Assembly: GCF_024399315.1 (NCBI RefSeq)
Contig: NZ_CP075170.1
Coordinates: 3,162,001 to 3,226,000 of the forward strand
Reading direction: 5' to 3'
Length of the DNA stretch: 64,000 bases
Source: Chryseobacterium sp. MA9
Lineage (GTDB): Bacteria > Bacteroidota > Bacteroidia > Flavobacteriales > Weeksellaceae
Position numbers and translations under genes: made by a program. This document shows, in pieces, positions 59,390 to 64,000 of the stretch; within the stretch, counting starts at the first letter, position 1, and each line of letters begins with the position of its first letter. Under the pieces are notes generated by a model, which saw only the letters and a program-made list of their open reading frames with translations, was not told the DNA's origin and ran no database searches.

Positions 59390-59420
59390 TTTCAGCTTTA
59401 TAAAAAGTCAGAGATGATGA

Positions 59421-59594
59421 TTAAAAGCATTCACAAGGCTCTTCTACATCAAGAAGGCAACGCATTTTCTGCTCCTTTGTCAGTCCGCACCATGTATCAC
59501 ATGAAGTAATTGGTTTTGATGGACACCATACTGTAACTGCTCCTCCGTTGATTTCTTTAAGGTTTTTCTTTGTTAGTTTTCTTAAATTTTTCAT
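59421..59594 (-). CDS. GG-leader cysteine-rich peptide precursor
   Basis: 57 aa from the ATG at 59594 (the open frame extends upstream, but the leader fixes the start). Leader MKNLRKLTKKNLKEINGG with GG at 17-18. The core has six cysteines (C24, C32, C36, C46, C54, C56) with the SCDTWC and EPCECF blocks. The spacing matches the next peptide gene 193 bp upstream, a different core type from the 7.7-8.1 kb pair. No export or modification genes nearby. Confidence 0.75.
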   Translation of the reverse strand: MKNLRKLTKKNLKEINGGAVTVWCPSKPITSCDTWCGLTKEQKMRCLLDVEEPCECF

Positions 59595-59615
59595 GATTAT
59601 ATTTAGTTTTATTTG

Positions 59616-59648
59616 TTGCCTACTCTCTCTGCTTTTCGGCTTCCGCAA
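59616..59648 (-). repeat. 33-nt conserved 5' UTR element, copy 1
   Basis: Located 21 bp upstream of the peptide gene start. Matches 59975-60007 at 31 of 33 positions (TTGCCTACTCTCTCTGCTTT then TCGGC, followed by TTCCGCAA or ATTCGCAA on the plus strand). On the minus strand it can form a small GCC/GGC-type hairpin. Confidence 0.6.
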
Positions 59649-59670
59649 TGATTTTTTATTTGATTACAAA

Positions 59671-59678
59671 CAAATATA
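59671..59678 (-). promoter_or_regulatory. -7 box of the peptide gene at 59421
   Basis: TATATTTG on the minus strand, upstream of the 33-nt shared element. Confidence 0.55.
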
Positions 59679-59786
59679 AAAATATTTCACTATTTCAGGA
59701 TATTATTTAGTATTTTTAACTTAAAACAAGCCGAACATCATTACATGTTTGGCCTGTTCTGAATCTTGAAGAGGTTCGATTTCTTA

Positions 59787-59954
59787 TTATTCGAAACATT
59801 CTGTACAAGGCTGAGAAAGCATACAGTGCGATTTCTGCCATGGAGACCATCTGCACCATTCATCACAAGACTGAAACATAGAAGGGCAGACTGCCGCTAC
59901 TCCTCCGATTACACTTTTTAAATTTTCTCTGCTTAATTTTCTTACATTTTTCAT
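59787..59954 (-). CDS. GG-leader cysteine-rich peptide precursor, 55 aa
   Basis: Short gene read from the minus strand: leader MKNVRKLSRENLKSVIGG (GG at 17-18), then a core with cysteines at 23, 30, 34, 44, 50 and 53, including SCDEWC and QPCTECFE, ending in TAA at 59787-59789. The cysteine spacing is almost the same as in the gene at 59421-59594, and both share a -7 box and a 33-nt 5' element. The core is Trp-rich (EWCRWSPWQ). It is easy to miss because of its size. Likely a secreted peptide of the bacteriocin-like class; activity unknown. Confidence 0.75.
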   Translation of the reverse strand: MKNVRKLSRENLKSVIGGVAAVCPSMFQSCDEWCRWSPWQKSHCMLSQPCTECFE

Positions 59955-59974
59955 AGATATTTTGTTTTAATAGA

Positions 59975-60007
59975 TTGCCTACTCTCTCTGCTTTTCGGCA
60001 TTCGCAA
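59975..60007 (-). repeat. 33-nt conserved 5' UTR element, copy 2
   Basis: Second copy of the element at 59616-59648, 20 bp upstream of the 55-aa peptide gene. Confidence 0.6.
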
Positions 60008-60030
60008 CTGTTTCAAAATTGGACAGTTAA

Positions 60031-60038
60031 CAAATATA
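60031..60038 (-). promoter_or_regulatory. -7 box of the 55-aa peptide gene
   Basis: TATATTTG on the minus strand, 23 nt upstream of the 33-nt element, the same arrangement as the other copy. Confidence 0.55.
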
Positions 60039-60090
60039 AAATATTTCACAAAGAAATGAATACTATAAAGAATGAACTATACAGAATAAA

Positions 60091-60116
60091 AAAGCCTCAG
60101 CAAATGCTGAGGCTTT
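60091..60116. terminator. terminator after rpmA
   Basis: AAAGCCTCAGCA / TGCTGAGGCTTT, 12-bp perfect stem. Confidence 0.88.
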
Positions 60117-60140
60117 AATTTTTATAAAACGCTTACAAAA

Positions 60141-60398
60141 TTATGCGTTTGGCTCTACAGATACGAAAGATCTGTTGTTTGCTTTCTTTCTGAAAACTAC
60201 TTTACCATCTACTAATGCAAACAAAGTGTGATCTTTACCGATTCCCACGTTATCACCTGGGTGGTGCTGAGTACCTCTTTGTCTAACAATAATATTTCCG
60301 GCAATAGCTGCTTGTCCTCCGAAAATCTTCACACCTAATCTTTTAGAGTGAGACTCTCTACCGTTCTTGGAACTACCGACTCCTTTCTTGTGTGCCAT
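60141..60398 (-). CDS. rpmA: 50S ribosomal protein L27
   Basis: 85-aa ribosomal protein near the peptidyl-transferase centre. Typical start [29 protein letters not shown] and the [23 protein letters not shown] core. No N-terminal pre-sequence of the kind that needs cleavage in Firmicutes. Second gene of the rplU-rpmA operon, 12 bp after rplU. Confidence 0.98.
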   Translation of the reverse strand: MAHKKGVGSSKNGRESHSKRLGVKIFGGQAAIAGNIIVRQRGTQHHPGDNVGIGKDHTLFALVDGKVVFRKKANNRSFVSVEPNA

Positions 60399-60410
60399 TT
60401 TATTACTGGA

Positions 60411-60989
60411 TTATTTATTAAGTGCTTTAAATTGATCGATATTCTTAATGATAGCAGCATCTACTTCTTCATGAGTAAGAATATTCTTTTCTAATTCCAC
60501 TTTAACTGCTTTACCTAAAGTAATTAAAGTTTCTCTGTTCTCTTTAGACTGAGACAAGTTGTTTTTCTTTAAGTGATAGTTCAATTCGTGATCTTCACCA
60601 AAGTTAACAGTTGCGTTGTCTGAAAGAACTTCACCTTTCACAGTTTCTTTTTTAGCAGCAGCTTTTTTAGCTCCACCTTCAAAACCAGTAATACCAGTGA
60701 TTACGATTTGAGTTAAAGATTGTCTGTGACCGTTTTTCACTTTGTAACCTTTTCTTCTTTTCTTTTTGAAAACGATTACTTTATCAGCTTTTACGTGGTC
60801 AAGGATCTCTGCTTCCACAGTGATTCCGTTTACAGCTGGGGCGCCTACAGTGATTGCACCGTTTACAGTAAGAAGAACTTTATCGAAAGAAACTTTTCCT
60901 CCTTTATCTCCTTTTAAACGGTTTACAAACAACTTCTGGTCTTGCTCAACTTTGTATTGAAGCCCTGCTATTTCTACAATTGCAAACAT
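60411..60989 (-). CDS. rplU: 50S ribosomal protein L21, C-terminally extended
   Basis: 192 aa. Residues 1-~103 are canonical L21 (MFAIVEIAGLQYKVEQDQKLFVNRL, VIVFKKKRRKGYKVKNGHRQSLTQIVI). The remaining ~90 residues are an extension, first Ala/Lys-rich (GGAKKAAAKKETVKGE) and then a helical part (NLSQSKENRETLITLGKAVKVELEKNILTHEEVDAAII), nearly double the E. coli length. Extended L21 proteins occur in Flavobacteria; the role of the tail is unknown. A TATATTTG -7 box stands upstream. Confidence 0.95.
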   Translation of the reverse strand: MFAIVEIAGLQYKVEQDQKLFVNRLKGDKGGKVSFDKVLLTVNGAITVGAPAVNGITVEAEILDHVKADKVIVFKKKRRKGYKVKNGHRQSLTQIVITGITGFEGGAKKAAAKKETVKGEVLSDNATVNFGEDHELNYHLKKNNLSQSKENRETLITLGKAVKVELEKNILTHEEVDAAIIKNIDQFKALNK

Positions 60990-61019
60990 TGTTTATAAAT
61001 TTTTAGTTATTTCGAGGTG

Positions 61020-61027
61020 CAAATATA
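61020..61027 (-). promoter_or_regulatory. -7 box of rplU-rpmA
   Basis: TATATTTG on the minus strand, 30 nt before the rplU ATG. Confidence 0.6.
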
Positions 61028-61173
61028 CATATAAATTTCTAATTAGCTTACAATCAAAGCAATGTTTTTTTAATTAAAATCCTATTCACTATGTTTTGAA
61101 TAATTTTTTTTAATAATGTACTCACACTTAAGAGATAATTTCATACCTTCGTTTTACCAAATTGAATTTATAT

Positions 61174-62061
61174 ATGAAAAGAAACTTTAATCTCTGCTTA
61201 CTAGCAGGCGCCATTGCTGTAACTTCATTGACAGCATGTAGTGATGACCAAATGGACAACAGTGTTCAACCTCAGCAAGAAGAACTTAATGCAAAAATTG
61301 ATCAGCCAGGAGATCTTGAAAAAATCTGCTCTTATGTAGATAACAACTGGAGCTCTAATTCAGTTTTGCTGACCGGACTTCAAAATTCCACAGACACCAA
61401 CTTTATGAACGGTCAGATGACTAAAATTGCAAGTATGTGGGGAAGAAGCAATCCTACTCTGCGATTTGTGAATGATCCGTCCAATTTCAATTCAACTTAT
61501 AATGCGATTTCCTATTCTACCGGAAAGATCTATTATGGATATGCCATCTATTATGATGCAAAATCAAAAGGAGGTGATATTGTGAATGCAATGATCCTAG
61601 CTCATGAATATGGACACCAACTGCAATATATCTTCGGACTTCCTACTGTAAACGAAAACACAGCCAGACCCAACGAACTTGAAGCCGACGGTTTCGCAGG
61701 ATATTATCTGAGAAGACCAAACGGTTACAACAAAACAAGCTTTCCGGAAATTGCAGCTGCTTACGAGTTTGCACAAAGTATCGGAGATTATCAGACTACC
61801 AATCCCGGACATCACGGAACACCTGCACAGAGAAGATCAGCAGTGCGTTTAGGATTCCTTTTGGGACAGTATGATCTTAACGCTTCCAATTTCGATTATA
61901 ACTTCTTCTATTATTATCAGGGAGTATTAAACGGAACTTACAAGATGGCTAAAAACACAGTAAATCCTGAAATTGATGCATACATGAGTCAATATATAGA
62001 TGAACTGAGAAAAATTCAGTCAGGAGAAATTTCTGCAGAAGAATTTAAACATCTTCAATAA
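61174..62061 (+). CDS. zinc-metallopeptidase-like lipoprotein
   Basis: 295 aa from the ATG at 61174 (the frame opens at a TTG, 61162). Lipobox LTAC with Cys22. Zinc motif HEYGH at 144-148 and the downstream NELEADGFAGYYL with E170 as likely third ligand: the gluzincin arrangement of the neutral zinc metallopeptidase (YpfJ-like) family. The GHHGTPAQRRSAVRLGFLLGQYD segment is also family-like. Probably anchored in the outer or inner membrane facing the periplasm; substrate unknown. Confidence 0.82.
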   Translation: MKRNFNLCLLAGAIAVTSLTACSDDQMDNSVQPQQEELNAKIDQPGDLEKICSYVDNNWSSNSVLLTGLQNSTDTNFMNGQMTKIASMWGRSNPTLRFVNDPSNFNSTYNAISYSTGKIYYGYAIYYDAKSKGGDIVNAMILAHEYGHQLQYIFGLPTVNENTARPNELEADGFAGYYLRRPNGYNKTSFPEIAAAYEFAQSIGDYQTTNPGHHGTPAQRRSAVRLGFLLGQYDLNASNFDYNFFYYYQGVLNGTYKMAKNTVNPEIDAYMSQYIDELRKIQSGEISAEEFKHLQ

Positions 62062-62092
62062 AAAAAGAACATTCATTTTTAGCATATTTAAG

Positions 62093-62126
62093 AAAGGAGG
62101 CGGGCATTATGTTCCGCCCCTTTTTT
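62093..62126 (+). terminator. terminator
   Basis: AAAGGAGGCGG / CCGCCCCTTT GC-rich stem with one bulged A and a T-run. Confidence 0.75.
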
Positions 62127-62209
62127 GTTTTTAGCAACTTTTATATTCTATAAAATCAATTTGTTTGTATTTTTGAAGAAATAACAAAAGAACTTCCAAG
62201 CAATCTATA

Positions 62210-63298
62210 ATGAACAGAGATCTCTATATTGATTTCGCCAAAGGACTGGCAACACTTTCTATCATATTTATCCATACCGCTTTCTGGTCTGGACAGTTTT
62301 ATATTCCTGCAGAAGTAAGAGTTTTCTCCCTCGTTTTTGACGTTGCCCTTTTTTATGCCCTGAGCGGGATTACTTCCGGAGCCAATATTGAAAAAACATT
62401 GTATCGTCTACTGAAACTTCAGATCACCTATATGATATTTGTGACTTTCCTGTTCTTTTTAGATTACTTCTTTAAAGTTTTCGGACTGAGTTTCTTTTCT
62501 ATGGAATGGCTGCAAAGCTTTTATTCCACATTTGGTTCCAAATATTCTACAACCAGTATTTCAGCAACTCCTCAATGGGAAAATCTGGGCAACTGGTATC
62601 TTCATCAATACACTAATGCTGACACTTTTCCTGTGGTGATGGGAAGCTTCTGGTATCTTAAAGTTTATTATATCCTAACTGTTTTTGGTGTTCTTATCTT
62701 AAGATTCTTCCCGAAACATATCAATTGGTTTATCGGGCTTTGCATGGGTTTAACCTTATTATTTAACATCTTCCCGGAATATTATCCAACAGGACAGGTG
62801 GGATACGTAGCTTTTTATCTTGCCGTATTTTTAATTGGACACAGAATGCGTGGGAAAAAGATTCCAGCCAAAGCAATTCCTATGCTATATGCGCTTGTTG
62901 GAATCGCTCTTATATGGATGTTCTGGTACTATGGAGGAGAAATTTTCTATAAAATCAATAAAAACAAATTCCCGCCAGAAATCCCTTATGTCATCTGGAC
63001 ATTATTCTCTCTGGTAACACTATTTGTTCTTTATAACCGATTAAAGATTACAAAAGAAAATTTTATCACCCACATCGGAAAGAATGCTATTTTCTTCTAC
63101 TTTGCACAGGGAATCAGTTCTTCATTGGTATATTTCCTGGTTGTCCCGTTAAAAGAAAATGTGCCATGGTGGATTTTAATGATCATTATTTATGGTATTA
63201 ATATCATTTTAGCCTTCATTATTTCTGCAGGATTGAAAAAGGCAGATGCCTCAGGCTGGAAGATTCTGGAATTCTTAAGAACAAAGACCGCATCTTAA
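62210..63298 (+). CDS. acyltransferase family membrane protein
   Basis: 362 aa with about ten membrane segments. N-terminus RDLYIDFAKGLATLSIIFIHTAFW has the conserved D-x-x-K-G and the histidine of the acyltransferase_3 family, which transfers acyl groups to sugars of surface polysaccharides or related envelope molecules. The substrate cannot be told from sequence. Single gene, 74 bp before miaE. Confidence 0.82.
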   Translation: MNRDLYIDFAKGLATLSIIFIHTAFWSGQFYIPAEVRVFSLVFDVALFYALSGITSGANIEKTLYRLLKLQITYMIFVTFLFFLDYFFKVFGLSFFSMEWLQSFYSTFGSKYSTTSISATPQWENLGNWYLHQYTNADTFPVVMGSFWYLKVYYILTVFGVLILRFFPKHINWFIGLCMGLTLLFNIFPEYYPTGQVGYVAFYLAVFLIGHRMRGKKIPAKAIPMLYALVGIALIWMFWYYGGEIFYKINKNKFPPEIPYVIWTLFSLVTLFVLYNRLKITKENFITHIGKNAIFFYFAQGISSSLVYFLVVPLKENVPWWILMIIIYGINIILAFIISAGLKKADASGWKILEFLRTKTAS

Positions 63299-63372
63299 GA
63301 CTTTAACGATCAAATTGAAATAAAGTCACATTTCTTATCTCAATTTGTTTAAATTTACAAAAATTTTACAAC

Positions 63373-63951
63373 ATGTTTAAGTTGAAACTACCTACCGATC
63401 CAAGGTGGGCAAATATTGCAGAAGGAAACATCGGAGAAATTTTGACAGATCATGCCTGGTGCGAGCAAAAAGCAGCCACCAATGCCATAGGCCTGATTAC
63501 AATGCTTCCGGAATATCCTGAAATTGTGACAGAACTTCTTGCCATTGCACAGGAAGAACTGGATCATTTCAATCAGGTTCATGAGATCATTAAGAAAAGA
63601 GGATATACCTTTGGAAGAGCAAGAAAAGATGATTATGTGAATGAACTGGCGAAATTTATCGTTCAGGGAACAAGAGAAAACCTCATCGTAGACAAAATGC
63701 TTTTTGCGGCTATGATTGAAGCCAGAAGCTGCGAAAGGTTCAAGGTTCTTACCGAAAACATCAAAGACGAAGAACTTAAAGTTTTCTACAAAGAACTGAT
63801 GATTTCTGAAGCTAATCATTATACTACATTCATTGGATTTGCAAGACAACTCGGAGATCCGGAGAAAGTAAACAAACGTTGGGAAGAATGGCTGGAATAT
63901 GAAGCCAGTATTATTAAATCCTACGGAAACAAAGAAACTATTCACGGTTAA
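63373..63951 (+). CDS. miaE: tRNA-(ms2io6A) hydroxylase
   Basis: 192-aa diiron ferritin-like monooxygenase that hydroxylates ms2i6A37 to ms2io6A37 in tRNA. Metal ligands are visible as ExxH pairs: AQEELDHFNQVHEII and LMISEANHYTTFIGFAR, with upstream Glu in DHAWCEQKAATNA and IEARSCERFKVL. It completes a pathway with miaB at 26330-27775. The last ~49 bp of the window show no further gene. Confidence 0.93.
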   Translation: MFKLKLPTDPRWANIAEGNIGEILTDHAWCEQKAATNAIGLITMLPEYPEIVTELLAIAQEELDHFNQVHEIIKKRGYTFGRARKDDYVNELAKFIVQGTRENLIVDKMLFAAMIEARSCERFKVLTENIKDEELKVFYKELMISEANHYTTFIGFARQLGDPEKVNKRWEEWLEYEASIIKSYGNKETIHG

Positions 63952-64000
63952 AATAGAAACAGTAAAGAATACACATTGAAGAAGCCTAGCTTTGAAAATA

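Overview
The window looks like a chromosomal segment of a low-GC Bacteroidota, most likely a Flavobacteriia/Weeksellaceae member close to Chryseobacterium. The genus is inferred from protein families and gene order, not proven. Support comes from many TAnnTTTG -7 boxes instead of sigma70 promoters, the absence of clear Shine-Dalgarno sites, and families typical of the phylum (DUF4835/PorD, DUF5686, DUF5687, GG-leader 'bacteriocin-like' peptides, TonB-C-like secreted proteins, Panacea).

Layout. 0.1-8.1 kb: an AraC regulator; a class I fumarase divergent from a small secreted protein plus class II fumarase; an ECF sigma / putative anti-sigma / outer-membrane protein operon; two tandem GG-leader cysteine-rich peptides. 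8.2-20.3 kb: Dyp peroxidase, an ABC pair, the conserved cluster bamD-rpoZ-coaBC-porD-recN, a TetR gene with a perfect palindrome, then tatD-tcdA-rnpA. 20.3-33.9 kb (minus strand): miaB, two small secreted proteins, a sigma54 activator, a membrane protein, lptE and a Glu-rich TPR-like protein; TonB-C-like proteins; a PoxB-like enzyme; lysA behind a leader ORF and terminator; a DnaQ-like exonuclease. 34.0-40.7 kb: HerA-like ATPase, MBL-rhodanese plus thioredoxin, omega-amidase, rseP.

40.8-52.0 kb: an integrated genomic island in a tRNA-Asn gene, bounded by 44-bp identical direct repeats. Its right side carries a tyrosine integrase translationally coupled to a stand-alone IS1595-type zinc-ribbon protein, an excisionase-like HTH protein and a putative replication initiator. 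Its cargo is a Panacea-domain antitoxin-like gene paired with a 643-aa membrane protein, and a plus-strand group preceded by a strongly structured, apparently pseudoknotted leader RNA. That group has a lipoprotein with a Gly/Pro linker and a large C-terminal domain (toxin-like layout), an overlapping four-helix membrane protein (immunity-like), and small secreted or lipoproteins. The island is visibly more A+T-rich than its flanks.

52.0-64.0 kb: back in the core genome. It holds a tricorn-like S41 protease, an AAA ATPase whose start codon abuts a long hairpin, a second tRNA-Asn (duplicate of the island target, including promoter and terminator), a DUF5686 protein, two more GG-leader peptides (one only 55 aa) sharing a duplicated 33-nt 5' element, rpmA-rplU, a zinc-metallopeptidase lipoprotein, an acyltransferase and miaE.

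The strongest candidates for something new are the structured leader RNA (41502-41708), the Panacea/643-aa membrane protein pair, and the lysA leader-ORF/terminator arrangement.
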